This document shows, one piece after another, positions 19,450-27,885 of a stretch of 64,000 nt of DNA. The first letter of the stretch is position 1; each line of letters begins with the position of its first letter. Made by a program: the position numbers and the translations under genes. This stretch comes from Frateuria aurantia DSM 6220 (GTDB lineage Bacteria > Pseudomonadota > Gammaproteobacteria > Xanthomonadales > Rhodanobacteraceae). The stretch spans positions 124,001 to 188,000 of the forward strand of contig NC_017033.1 in the NCBI RefSeq assembly GCF_000242255.2, given 5' to 3'. The notes beneath the pieces are model-generated. The model worked only from the letters and a program-made list of their open reading frames with translations. It was not told the origin of the DNA and made no database searches.

Positions 19450-20332
19450 ATGGCCGGCCCGCTGCATCGGTCCCGTTTGCCACTGATGTGCCGGCTCCTG
19501 ATCTCGAGCTGCCTGCCATGGCCGTGGCTTGCCGAGATACGGCAGCTGGGCAGATGGATCGAGAAAAAGCCTGTCCCTGTACAGACGCCACCGTCGGTCG
19601 ATTGCCATGTGCCCTGTTGCCGGTCATCGATACCTTGGGAGTACGGCCGGCCGCATCAGCACCAGGTTCCGCTGGCGGCCCGGCGCCTTCAACAGCAGGG
19701 CGCTGATGCCTTCGAAGGCACGGCTCAGGCTCGATGCCCCGGCAGGGTACTGCGCACGGATGGCCCCCGGATCGGGCGAGCAGGTCCGGCCAAGGCAAGG
19801 CTGGGCGAGAGGCGAAGCCAAGGCGCTATGTCTGCCGGAAAAGTTCTGCGCCAGCAGGCCATCGGATGGGATATCCGGCGCGACCAGCGCCCTATCGAGC
19901 ACGCTTCGTTCGACTGGCCATATCCCGGTAAATCCTTCAGAGGCATCAGCTCCAGCCTGAACCGGAGGCGGTGAGCTGATGGCGGACAGCAGGGGCACGG
20001 GGCGGTATGTAGGCCGCGATCGCCAACTGTCAGCGTGGCTTGCCGTCGGGTCTGCGCCCGATCCAGGCCAGCTCGCTTCCGCAGCTTCCTGGGGTTTCGT
20101 CTGATGGCCTTCCCGGCCTCGCTGCCCCGTTCAGGGGGCAGGCGGTGACGGTGATTACGTGCGATGGGCGCGTACAAGCGACTTGTCCTTGAAGCTGTCA
20201 CGCTGCCGGAAAAGCATGAGGTTCATGGCAGGATGCCTGCCGGTGCTTGCCAGCCCGTGTCACGCTGCGTTCGTCCAGCAAGGCATCCAGTGCCTTGAGC
20301 AGATCCGGATCGAGTCGTTGAAGATCCTTCAT
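19450..20332 (-). pseudogene. Decayed LysR-family transcriptional regulator
   Basis: The reverse strand from ATG 20332 reads MKDLQRLDPDLLKALDALL then DERSVTRAG, the start of a LysR helix-turn-helix. The frame is lost after that. A shifted frame at about 20157-20219 continues LMLFRQRDSFKDKSLVRAHR, matching the end of the LysR DNA-binding domain (RLRDSFxDPLLVR). A third frame around 19640-19890 gives APDIPSDGLLAQNFSGRHSALASPLA and LLKAPGRQRNLVLMRPAVLP, which resemble the effector domain. A fourth at about 19480-19518 gives WQAARDQEPAHQW, the usual LysR C-terminus. Total span (about 880 bp) equals a full LysR gene. Several indels and stops make it non-functional. The target genes cannot be inferred. 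Confidence 0.75.
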
Positions 20333-20533
20333 TTCCGGCCGATTCCATGCAGGCAGCGGCTCATGATATATCAGCCCTGCCATGGGGCGTGCCTGCGGGC
20401 GGCATGATTGACGCTGGCCGTCGGTGCGCCGTACCGTCGGGCTGTGCGCGTCGTGATGGCTGACGTTCATGCGTGATGACCGTGCATCCCGGCGGTGTCA
20501 TGTACATTCATCATTCTTGAGAAGGATCTCGAA

Positions 20534-20821
20534 ATGACGCAAACAACCGGTTCGCAATGGCTGCCTCTCGGGGCACATTACCTGATCGCCGATCACGCCA
20601 CGGTCGAACTCCTGCTTGACGATGCCGGCTGCTGGCTGGATCAGGCGCGCGGCATCGCCCAGGCCATGTCAGCCATGGTGGACGACGATCGTTATGTGGA
20701 CGGTGCTTGCGTGGCCCAGACCTTTGCCGGCATCGCGACCCTGCTGGCTTTGTCCCGGGGGTGCAATGCCCAGGTCCAGAGACGCCGCACCGAGGTGTCG
20801 TGGATGACTGCTCCCGGATGA
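20534..20821 (+). CDS. Small protein of unknown function (95 residues)
   Basis: ATG 20534 follows AGAAGGA with a good 7-nt spacing, and the frame has no rare-codon oddities. The product is acidic and soluble-looking, without a signal peptide. It has a helical middle (VELLLDDAGCWLDQARGIAQAMSAM) and a second helix (GACVAQTFAGIATLLALS). Its shape resembles short Pseudomonas-type DUF3077/DUF6124 proteins, but I do not recognise it. It stands alone between the decayed LysR gene and the mrfB-like gene. Confidence 0.5.
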   Translation: MTQTTGSQWLPLGAHYLIADHATVELLLDDAGCWLDQARGIAQAMSAMVDDDRYVDGACVAQTFAGIATLLALSRGCNAQVQRRRTEVSWMTAPG

Positions 20822-20855
20822 TGTGACGGCAGGGCGGACTAGTCAGAGCGGACGA

Positions 20856-21725
20856 TCAGGACGGACTGTCGAGCGGGGCTGGCGGCAGGCTGCTCAGGTG
20901 TCGCAGCACACCGGCCAGACTGGCCAGATCCTGGGCGTTGTGCTGATGCACCCGGCACAGGTTGCGGGTCTGGCCGTGGCGCAGCCAGGCCAGCCAGGCG
21001 GCGGGTGCTTCGGCACCGGGCAGGTCGTCCTCGCGCACCACGCCCAGCAGCTGCCTTTCGGCGGTGGCCAGTCGGCAGTTGTCCCAGATGGTTTTCCAGC
21101 GTCGCCGCACCGGATGCAGCAGGTCGAGATGGCGCAGGTCCTGCAAGGGATTGATCTGGCCGGCCAGGCGGTAGCGGCTGGCCAGCAGCGGGAGGTCGTA
21201 GCTTTTGCCGTTGTAGCTGACCAGCACCCGGTTCGGATCCAGCCAGCCGGCCAGGGTTGCCAGCATCAGCGGTTCGGCCGATATCCGGGTCAGGGTCAGC
21301 TGACGCAGGCGCAGGGCCTGGTCCCACCAGTCCGCCACACCGATCATGAAGGCGCGGGTTCCGGTACCACCGGCCAGGCCGGTGGTTTCGGTATCGATAT
21401 GGAACAGCTGGGCCCGTTGCACGGGCACCGTCTGACCGGCGAACCAGGGATCGATCCAGGCGGTGGGTGGCTCGATGCCTTCGAGGCGCTGTTCGATCAG
21501 GCGCAGGCCGGGAGCGATCTCCTCGCCGGGCAGGGCGGGTGGGTCCGGGTCGAGTGCGGGTACGGTACTCAACCGCAGTTGTTGGCGACGCCGAACCATG
21601 GCGCGCACTGAATCGCTGATCGCCGGCATCGCGGTGCCGGCCGTTGCCGAGGCGACGGGAGATGGGCGTCGGCTGGCACCGGACTGGGCCTGCCATTGGC
21701 GCAGGCGCTGAGGCAAGGCGGTCAT
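20856..21725 (-). CDS. yprB: YprB/MrfB-like RNase H-fold 3'-5' exonuclease
   Basis: A 289-residue protein with a DEDD-type exonuclease domain in its second half: motif I HIDTETTGLAGG, motif II SYNGKSYDLPLL, and motif III around HNAQDLASLAGVL. In Bacillus subtilis the homologue YprB (MrfB) works with the helicase YprA (MrfA) in repair of mitomycin C lesions. Here the two genes are in the same order, and the start ATG at 21725 shares its first base with the helicase's stop (TGATG), so they are translationally coupled. About 95 N-terminal residues before motif I are poorly conserved and Pro/Arg-rich. Confidence 0.85.
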   Translation of the reverse strand: MTALPQRLRQWQAQSGASRRPSPVASATAGTAMPAISDSVRAMVRRRQQLRLSTVPALDPDPPALPGEEIAPGLRLIEQRLEGIEPPTAWIDPWFAGQTVPVQRAQLFHIDTETTGLAGGTGTRAFMIGVADWWDQALRLRQLTLTRISAEPLMLATLAGWLDPNRVLVSYNGKSYDLPLLASRYRLAGQINPLQDLRHLDLLHPVRRRWKTIWDNCRLATAERQLLGVVREDDLPGAEAPAAWLAWLRHGQTRNLCRVHQHNAQDLASLAGVLRHLSSLPPAPLDSPS

Positions 21726-24136
21726 CAGGCCACCATCAGCTGCAGTACCCGCCGGGCCAGCTCGCGCGGCGTGTTCGTGGCCGTCTGCTCGGCATCGGCC
21801 AGGATCGGACCGACACAGCCGGGACAGCCTGCCAGGCAATTGCAGCGCTCGATCAGTCCGACGGCCTGACCGAGCAGCTCGTGGCTGCGCTGGTACAGCG
21901 GTGCGCTGAGACCGATACCACCGGGGAAGGCGTCATACAGAAACACGGTCGGGCTGAAATCGAGCAGCGTCTCCGGTGGCAGCTGGCTGCCACCGGCGTC
22001 CTGCAGATGTGCCCGGCCATCGGCATCGGCTGTCGCCGACCAGGTACCGTCACCGTTGCCGACCGACTTCTGCAAGTCGCGGCCCTCGGCCATCACGGCG
22101 ACGGTGGCGACGATGTGCAAGGCATAAGCCGCACCGAGAAATCCATCCATGGCTTGTTGGCGATGATCAAAATGCAAAGCCAGCATTCCGGGCGGCAACT
22201 GCCACCAGACGGCGGTGGTATGCAGCTCCTGGTCCGGCAGGTTGATCGGCCCGTAACCGATGTTCTCGTGGCTGTAGTAACGGATCTTCTTGTAGCCGGA
22301 AATCCGGCGCACGACATGAACTTCGCCGTGCCGGGTCTGGCCTGCGCCGCAAGGCGCATGTCCGAAACAGTCCAGCGGTTTCAAGCGGGTATGGTCGATG
22401 GCGTCGGTGTAATAGTCGACATGGGTGCGCCTGACGTAAGCCTTGCGTCCTTCCCAGTCCAGTCGTTCGACCTGGTAGGGCGTGGACTGGACCATGTGGA
22501 TGGCGCCCTCGTACAAGGTCATGGCGGCGGCACTGTAGTCGACTTCCGCGATGATGGTCTGGCGCCCGCCAGTGCGGTCGACCACCACGAAATTGCCGTC
22601 CGCCACCGAGCGCAGGGACACGGCATGCGCTGGATAGCTGTCGGCGATCCATTCCCAGCGCTCATTTTCGCGATGGAGCACGCCGTCTTCTTCCAGCAGT
22701 TCCAGCCAGGGAGCGACCTCGACCGGACCCAGCCGATCACCCTTGCGGAAGCCCAGCTCGAAGGCCGCGCAGCGGATGTGGTCGAGCAGGATCAGTGGCT
22801 GGTCCGGTGCGACCCGTGCCTGCTCGGGGGGCGCCTGGGCGAAAAATTCCGGATGGCGCACCAGATACTGATCCAGCGGATCGCTGCCGGCGACCAGCAC
22901 GCCCAGTGAAGCCTGCCGTCGCCGACCGGCGCGCCCGATCCGCTGCCAGCACGCCGCGATCGAACCCGGATAGCCATTGAGAATGACCAGATCCAGGCTG
23001 CCGATATCGACACCCAGCTCCAGGGCCGAGGTACTGACGATGCCGTCGACCCGGCCGGCGCGCATCTCGCGTTCGGCCTCGCGGCGATCGCCCGGCAGGT
23101 AGCCGCCGCGATAGGCCCGGATCCGCGGCGGCAGGCGCGGGTCATGGTCGAATACGTCCTTGAGGTACTTGGTCAGCACTTCGACCATGGTCCGGCTCTG
23201 CGCGAAAATCAGCGTCTTCAGTCCCGCTCGTATCGCCGCGCGCGCGATGCGGTTGGACTGCGAGCGGGCCGAGGCGCGCAGGCCCAGATCGGGATTGATC
23301 ACCGGCGGGTTCCACAGCAGTACCTGACGCGGGCCGCAGGGGGCACCGCTTTCGGTGATGGCGCTGACCGGCGCCTCGATCAGGTTGCCGGCATGTTCGA
23401 CCGGATTGCCGATGGTGGCCGAGCACAGGATGAACTGCGGGGTGCTGCCGTAGAAGGCGCAGATCCGCTTCAGGCGGCGCAGCAGGTTGACCACGTGCGA
23501 GCCGAACACGCCACGATAGGTATGGACCTCGTCGATCACTACGTAGCGCAGGTTCTCGAAGAAACCGGCCCATTTGGTGTGGTGCGGCAGAATGGCCTGA
23601 TGCAGCATGTCGGGGTTGCTGACCACGATGTCGCCATGCAGTCGCACTGCTTGCCTGGCATCGCCGGGTGTATCGCCATCGAAGGTAAAGGCCTTGACGC
23701 CCAAGTCGCCGGCCCGGTTCAGTTCCAGCAATTCGGCGACCTGATCCTGGGCCAGCGCCTTGGTCGGGAACAGGTACAGCGATTTGGCCTGTTCCTGCAT
23801 CGCCGCGCTCAGCACCGGCAAGGTATAGCACAGCGATTTGCCCGAGGCGGTGGGAGTGGCCACGGCCAGATGCCGGCCGGCGACGGCGGCGGCCCAGGCC
23901 TCGGCCTGGTGACTGTAAAGCTGGTTGATGCCGCGCTGTTCCAGCGCTGTCCGCAGCTTCGGCGGCAGGGCGGCGGGCAGCGGGGCATGCCGGCCTTCAC
24001 GTGCCGGCAGGTCCAGCACGCCGGTGATGCGATCGGCATAGCGGCGGCGCAGGCGAGTCGCCAGGCTCTGGCTGTCGTGGCTGTCGTGGCTGTCGTGGCG
24101 GCGCTCGGCAGGAGCGGGACGGGAGGCGGCATTCAT
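21725..24136 (-). CDS. yprA: YprA/MrfA-like DEAD/DEAH-box DNA helicase with C-terminal Cys cluster (DUF1998)
   Basis: An 803-residue superfamily 2 helicase. Motifs are Walker A TPTASGKSLCY, the DEVH box in VVIDEVHTYRGVFGSHV, SAT (CSATIGNP), and motif VI RIGRAGRR. The C-terminal domain carries CNCLAGCPGC, four cysteines probably binding zinc, as in DUF1998/MrfA proteins. The N-terminus has a triple HDS repeat encoded by a 9-bp tandem repeat. Together with the coupled exonuclease gene it forms an mrfA-mrfB-like DNA repair pair. The start ATG 24136 fits family length. Confidence 0.88.
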   Translation of the reverse strand: MNAASRPAPAERRHDSHDSHDSQSLATRLRRRYADRITGVLDLPAREGRHAPLPAALPPKLRTALEQRGINQLYSHQAEAWAAAVAGRHLAVATPTASGKSLCYTLPVLSAAMQEQAKSLYLFPTKALAQDQVAELLELNRAGDLGVKAFTFDGDTPGDARQAVRLHGDIVVSNPDMLHQAILPHHTKWAGFFENLRYVVIDEVHTYRGVFGSHVVNLLRRLKRICAFYGSTPQFILCSATIGNPVEHAGNLIEAPVSAITESGAPCGPRQVLLWNPPVINPDLGLRASARSQSNRIARAAIRAGLKTLIFAQSRTMVEVLTKYLKDVFDHDPRLPPRIRAYRGGYLPGDRREAEREMRAGRVDGIVSTSALELGVDIGSLDLVILNGYPGSIAACWQRIGRAGRRRQASLGVLVAGSDPLDQYLVRHPEFFAQAPPEQARVAPDQPLILLDHIRCAAFELGFRKGDRLGPVEVAPWLELLEEDGVLHRENERWEWIADSYPAHAVSLRSVADGNFVVVDRTGGRQTIIAEVDYSAAAMTLYEGAIHMVQSTPYQVERLDWEGRKAYVRRTHVDYYTDAIDHTRLKPLDCFGHAPCGAGQTRHGEVHVVRRISGYKKIRYYSHENIGYGPINLPDQELHTTAVWWQLPPGMLALHFDHRQQAMDGFLGAAYALHIVATVAVMAEGRDLQKSVGNGDGTWSATADADGRAHLQDAGGSQLPPETLLDFSPTVFLYDAFPGGIGLSAPLYQRSHELLGQAVGLIERCNCLAGCPGCVGPILADAEQTATNTPRELARRVLQLMVA
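24071..24097 (-). repeat. 9-bp tandem repeat, three copies, in the helicase gene
   Basis: GCTGTCGTG is repeated three times without mismatch. On the coding strand it gives HDSHDSHDS in the disordered N-terminus of the helicase. Because the unit is a multiple of three, copy number could vary without a frameshift. Confidence 0.85.
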
Positions 24137-24245
24137 GGCGGGGTTCCGGCGGGCACGTGTCTGGCTGACCTGATGTCAGGTGCCCAGTAGAACCTCTTGC
24201 CGTCTCACCGTTTGAGACGCGGAGCCAAGGTTTTCGTCGAAGCTG

Positions 24246-24270
24246 AAAAAAGGCCGCCTTGCGGCGGCCT
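24246..24270 (-). terminator. Rho-independent terminator of the HU-like gene
   Basis: On the minus strand AGGCCGCC, a GCAA loop and GGCGGCCT form an 8-bp GC-rich stem followed by a run of T. It begins 22 nt after the stop of the HU-like gene. Confidence 0.85.
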
Positions 24271-24292
24271 GGAAGACCCGCTGACGCCGTGC

Positions 24293-24679
24293 TTACAGGG
24301 CGGCATCCTTGAGCTTCTTGAACGGGCGCACCTTGACCTTGACGGTGGCCGGCTTCGCCGCGAAGACCTTCTCTTCCTTGGTGAAGGGGTCAATGCCCTT
24401 GCGCTTGGGCTTGGCCGGCACCTTGGTCGCGGTCACCTTGAACAGGCCGGGCAGGGAGAAGCTGCCGGCACCGCGCTTGCTGACCGAGCCCAGCATGACG
24501 TCTTCCAGGGCGGCTATCACGGACTTGACGTCCTTGTTGGCCAGGCCGGTGGTTTCTGCCAGATGGGTGACCAGACCGGCCTTGGTCAGGACTTCCTTGA
24601 CCGGCTTGACCGCGACGGTCTTGGTGGCAGCGGCCGGTTTGGGCGCGACGGTTTTGGTGGCGGTCTTCTTCGGGGGCAT
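24293..24679 (-). CDS. HU/IHF-family nucleoid DNA-binding protein with Lys/Ala-rich N-terminal extension
   Basis: A 128-residue protein. About 25 N-terminal residues are a basic Ala/Lys/Thr/Pro-rich extension (PPKKTATKTVAPKPAAATK), followed by an HU fold: helices KAGLVTHLAETTGL and VKSVIAALEDVMLGSV, then GAGSFSLPGLFKVTATKVPAKP and a shortened beta arm. Extended HU-like proteins of this type are common in Xanthomonadales. It is expected to bend and compact DNA. A strong terminator follows the stop. The start ATG 24679 gives the basic tail; there is only a weak ribosome site (GAG) before it. Confidence 0.9.
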   Translation of the reverse strand: MPPKKTATKTVAPKPAAATKTVAVKPVKEVLTKAGLVTHLAETTGLANKDVKSVIAALEDVMLGSVSKRGAGSFSLPGLFKVTATKVPAKPKRKGIDPFTKEEKVFAAKPATVKVKVRPFKKLKDAAL

Positions 24680-24820
24680 AAAATTCTCGGTAAGTGGTGG
24701 TGAAGTGCCTGGCGGCGTGATGACTTTGATGCCAAAAACGGCGAAGTGCAAGGCTTCAGCCATGAAATGCGGCGGGTTACACTGGATCATCCATTACAAC
24801 GAGTCACCGGGCGTCGATCT

Positions 24821-25363
24821 ATGCGCAACCCACTGCAGGAACAATTGTTGAAAGCCGGCCTGGTCAAGAAAGGCAAGGTGGCCCAGGTGGTGCGCGATCA
24901 GAACAAGCAGCGGCAGGGCAAGGCCAAGCCGCCGGCCGATGCGGCGCCAGGGGTGGATGTGGCCGCGCTGCAGGCCGAGCGGGCGGCACGTGACCGGGCA
25001 CTGGCGGCCGAGCGCAATGCCGAGGCCAGGGCGGCCGAGGTGCGGGCCCAGCTGCGCCAGTTGATCGAGCATCATCGCGTCAAGCATGCCGGGGAGCTGG
25101 CTTATCGCTTCAGTGACGGCAACGCGATCAAGACCCTGTGGATCGATGCCGCACTGCGGCCGCAGCTGGCCGCCGGCCAATTGCTGATCGCGCGGTTGGA
25201 CGAGAACTACGTGCTGGTGCCCCGGGCCGCGGCTGACAAGATCCGCGAACGGGATCCCGCCGCCATCGTGCTGGATCACAAGGCGACGACGGCAGCGCCT
25301 GAAGCCGGCTCGGATGACGAGTACTACGCGCGGTTCGAAGTGCCCGACGATCTGGTCTGGTAA
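24821..25363 (+). CDS. yaiL: DUF2058 family protein (YaiL-like)
   Basis: A 180-residue cytoplasmic protein beginning MRNPLQEQLLKAGLVKKGKV, the standard start of DUF2058/YaiL. A highly charged, coiled-coil-prone middle (AERNAEARAAEVRAQLRQLIEHH) is followed by a conserved C-terminal half (YRFSDGNAIKTLWID ... YYARFEVPDDLVW). YaiL has been linked to the translation apparatus by association studies, but its biochemical role is unclear. It is monocistronic, divergent from the HU-like gene and followed by two adjacent hairpins before the convergent reductase. Confidence 0.88.
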   Translation: MRNPLQEQLLKAGLVKKGKVAQVVRDQNKQRQGKAKPPADAAPGVDVAALQAERAARDRALAAERNAEARAAEVRAQLRQLIEHHRVKHAGELAYRFSDGNAIKTLWIDAALRPQLAAGQLLIARLDENYVLVPRAAADKIRERDPAAIVLDHKATTAAPEAGSDDEYYARFEVPDDLVW

Positions 25364-25432
25364 GCCCCGCCGGCCGTTTCAAGGCCGGCGGGGCCGCGAT
25401 GGCGAGCTTCTCTATGAGCCGCCATCGCGGAA
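25364..25432. terminator. Two consecutive hairpins between convergent genes
   Basis: GCCCCGCCGGCC (25364-25375) pairs with GGCCGGCGGGGC (25383-25394). Directly behind, CGCGATGGCG pairs with CGCCATCGCG (ending about 25431). They lie between the converging DUF2058 and aldo/keto reductase genes. Neither has a long T tract, so they may act as bidirectional transcript ends or simply as mRNA stabilising stems. Confidence 0.5.
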
Positions 25433-25439
25433 CAACGCC

Positions 25440-26426
25440 TTACAGTGGCGGCGCCATGAAGCTGGGCGCCACCGGTTCGGGGACATGCCGTTGCAGGATG
25501 GCATCGATGGCCTGCAGGGTCTCGGCATCCAGCGGTGAGGCTTCGATATCGCCGACCGGGTCCAGCTGGTCGGGACGGCGAGCGCCCCACAGGGCGATGG
25601 TCGGCCCCTGAGCCAGGATCCAGCGTACGGCCAGGCCCAGCACAGTGGTATCCAGCCGGGTTCTGGCCAGCTGCTTCAGCTCTTCGACCGCGGCCAGATA
25701 GGCCGCGAAATGCGGTGCCTGGAACTTGGGGTCGATATTGCGCAGGTCATCGCCGTCGAAGCGGGTATCGGCATGCATGCGGCCGGTCAGCAGGCCGCGG
25801 CACAGCGCGCCGTAGCACAGCAGGACCAGATCATGCTGTTTGGCATAGGGGAGCACGTCGGCCTCGATTTCGCGCTCGAACAGATTGTACGGAGGCTGGG
25901 CCGCGACCAGGGGGGCGGCCGAGCGGAAGATATCCATCTGCTCAAGCGAGAAATTGCTGACGCCGATGGCGCGGATCTTGCCGGCCTGGTGCATGGCTTC
26001 CAGGGCGCGGGCGGTTTCCTCGATCGGGGTGCGAGGATCGGGCCAGTGGATCTGGTACAGATCGATCACGTCGGTCTTGAGACGACGCAGGGATTCATCC
26101 AGCTCCTGCTGCAGACGTGCCGGGCTGGAGTCACGATAGGGGCGGGACTCGCCGGGCTTGAAGGACAGGCCGGCCTTGGTCGCGATCAAGGCCTTGCTGC
26201 GCAGTCCGTCGATGGCCAGTGCCTTGCCGATGATCTCTTCGGAACGGCCCTCGCCATAGGCCGGGGCCGTATCGATCAGATTGATGCCTTGATCCAGAGC
26301 CTTGTGGATGGTGGCGATCGACTCGGCTTCGTCGGTGCCGCCCCACATCCAGCCGCCGATGGCCCAGGTGCCCAGCCCGATGCGCGAGCTGTGGATGCCG
26401 GTCTGGCCCCATGAGATGGTTTGCAT
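25440..26426 (-). CDS. Aldo/keto reductase
   Basis: A 328-residue NADPH-dependent oxidoreductase with a TIM-barrel fold. The catalytic residues are visible as Asp in IDTAPAYG, Tyr in the same motif (AYGEGRSEE), Lys in LIATKAG, and His in YQIHWPDP. The start WGQTGIHSSRIGLGTWAIGGWMWGG is typical of the AKR11/YdbC-like group; substrate unknown. ATG 26426 is preceded by GAGGAG at ideal spacing. It is transcribed alone, downstream of nrdB on the same strand but 171 nt away. Confidence 0.9.
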   Translation of the reverse strand: MQTISWGQTGIHSSRIGLGTWAIGGWMWGGTDEAESIATIHKALDQGINLIDTAPAYGEGRSEEIIGKALAIDGLRSKALIATKAGLSFKPGESRPYRDSSPARLQQELDESLRRLKTDVIDLYQIHWPDPRTPIEETARALEAMHQAGKIRAIGVSNFSLEQMDIFRSAAPLVAAQPPYNLFEREIEADVLPYAKQHDLVLLCYGALCRGLLTGRMHADTRFDGDDLRNIDPKFQAPHFAAYLAAVEELKQLARTRLDTTVLGLAVRWILAQGPTIALWGARRPDQLDPVGDIEASPLDAETLQAIDAILQRHVPEPVAPSFMAPPL

Positions 26427-26597
26427 GATGCGCTCCTCTGTCGAAAAAACGGGGGCGGACACAAAGCGTGTCGCGTCCGCCGCAAGCTCAGGAGCCCCAC
26501 CTTAGGGGATGCCGGTGGCAGGATAAAGCCCAGACGCCGGGTGACGGAACGACGCGGTCTGCAGTGTCATCGTCCTGTTCGGATGTCTGGACGTCTA

Positions 26598-27620
26598 TCA
26601 GAAATCCATGTCGAAGGCGACTTCGCCCTGGGTGCCGACCTGGTAGGCGGTGACGCGGCGCTCGAAGAAGTTGGTCAGTTCCTGCACGTCCTGCAGTTCC
26701 ATCCACGGCAGCGGATTGCTGACGTTGTACTTCGGTGCCATGCCCAGCCGGCGGAAGCGATCATCGGCGCAGTACTCCAGATACTGGCGCATCATCTTCG
26801 GGGTGAAGCCCATCACGCCCAGACCCAGCACGTCATCGGCAAAGGCGGTTTCGCACTGGATGGCCTCTTCCAGCATCTCGTAGACCTGGGCTTCCAGTTC
26901 GGCATCGAACAGATCCGGCTCCTGCTCGCGGACGGTCTTGACCACGTCGAAGGCGAACTCCATATGGCAGCTCTCGTCGCGGAACACCCAGTTGGTGCCC
27001 GAGGCCAGACCCGGCAGCAGACCCTTGTCGCGCAGATAATAGACATAGGAGAAGGCGCCGTAGAAGAACAGGCCCTCGATGCAGGCGGCGAAGCAGATCA
27101 GGTTCAGCAGGAACTGCTTGCGGTCGGCCTTGCTCTCGAGACGATGCAGGTTCTGCACCGAGTCGATCCACTTGAAGCAGAAATCGCCTTTCTTCTTGAT
27201 GGACGGAATGTTCTCGATCGCGGCGAAAGCCTTCTGGCGTTCGTTGATATCGGGAATGTAATTGTCCAGCAGGGTCAGATAGAACTGGATGTGCAGGGCT
27301 TCTTCATACAGCTGGCGCGACAGGTACATTCGCGCTTCGGGTGCATTGATGTGCTGGTACAGGTTCAGTACCAGATTGTTGGCCACGATGGTGTCGCCGG
27401 TGGCGAAGAAGGCGACCAGCCGGTAGATGAGGTGACGCTCGGCGTCATTCATCTTGCTGTGCAGGTCGGAGATATCGATCTGGAAATTGATCTCTTCCAC
27501 CGTCCAGGTGTTCTTGATGCCGTTCTTGAACATCTCGAAATACTGGGGGTATTTCATCGGCCGCAGGGTCAGCTCGAAGCCGGGATCGAGAATATGGGAA
27601 TGGGGAGTGCTGGATGACAT
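26598..27620 (-). CDS. nrdB: Ribonucleoside-diphosphate reductase class Ia, beta subunit
   Basis: A 340-residue diiron-tyrosyl radical subunit. Likely iron ligands are Asp in FATGDTIV, Glu and His in EEALHIQFY, Glu in ACIEGLFFYG, and Glu/His in RDESCHMEF. The Tyr four residues after His in EEALHIQFY is in the position of the stable radical Tyr122 of E. coli, so this is an ordinary class Ia beta subunit. It supplies the radical to NrdA for dNTP synthesis. It lies 265 nt downstream of nrdA, with hairpins in between, so it may be read partly from its own promoter. Confidence 0.95.
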   Translation of the reverse strand: MSSSTPHSHILDPGFELTLRPMKYPQYFEMFKNGIKNTWTVEEINFQIDISDLHSKMNDAERHLIYRLVAFFATGDTIVANNLVLNLYQHINAPEARMYLSRQLYEEALHIQFYLTLLDNYIPDINERQKAFAAIENIPSIKKKGDFCFKWIDSVQNLHRLESKADRKQFLLNLICFAACIEGLFFYGAFSYVYYLRDKGLLPGLASGTNWVFRDESCHMEFAFDVVKTVREQEPDLFDAELEAQVYEMLEEAIQCETAFADDVLGLGVMGFTPKMMRQYLEYCADDRFRRLGMAPKYNVSNPLPWMELQDVQELTNFFERRVTAYQVGTQGEVAFDMDF

Positions 27621-27644
27621 GATGATCTCGCGTATTCAGGAAAA

Positions 27645-27671
27645 CGGACACATGGATGGCCGATGTGTCCG
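27645..27671 (-). terminator. Terminator-like hairpin between nrdA and nrdB
   Basis: On the minus strand CGGACACAT and ATGTGTCCG form a perfect 9-bp stem with a 9-nt loop, followed by TTTT, only 24 nt ahead of the nrdB start. It could attenuate read-through from nrdA into nrdB or end a short leader; the sequence alone does not decide. Confidence 0.5.
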
Positions 27672-27841
27672 TTCGCCGCCGGCTCTGCATCGGCGTGGTG
27701 GCTGCGAACGTGGCGTACGGCCGGACGGTTCGACTCGTGCCAGGACCCTGCGCTTGGCAGCGGTTCCGGCGGAGATTGACGCGGGACAGTCATCCGGAGG
27801 GGTCCGGCTTCCATCCCGCCTGAAACTGTATCTGGAGACTT

Positions 27842-27871
27842 CGGCTTTCCGCCGCCAGCAGCGGAAAGCCG
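27842..27871 (-). terminator. Hairpin just downstream of nrdA
   Basis: CGGCTTTCCGC and GCGGAAAGCCG form a perfect 11-bp stem with an 8-nt loop, starting 14 nt after the nrdA stop on the minus strand. No T tract follows, so it may protect the nrdA 3' end rather than terminate. Confidence 0.5.
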
Positions 27872-27885
27872 GGTCCGATCGGATC

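Noticed and set aside
24071-24097. Short repeat array as a CRISPR remnant
   Set aside because: The units are 9 bp without spacers and in frame within a coding sequence.
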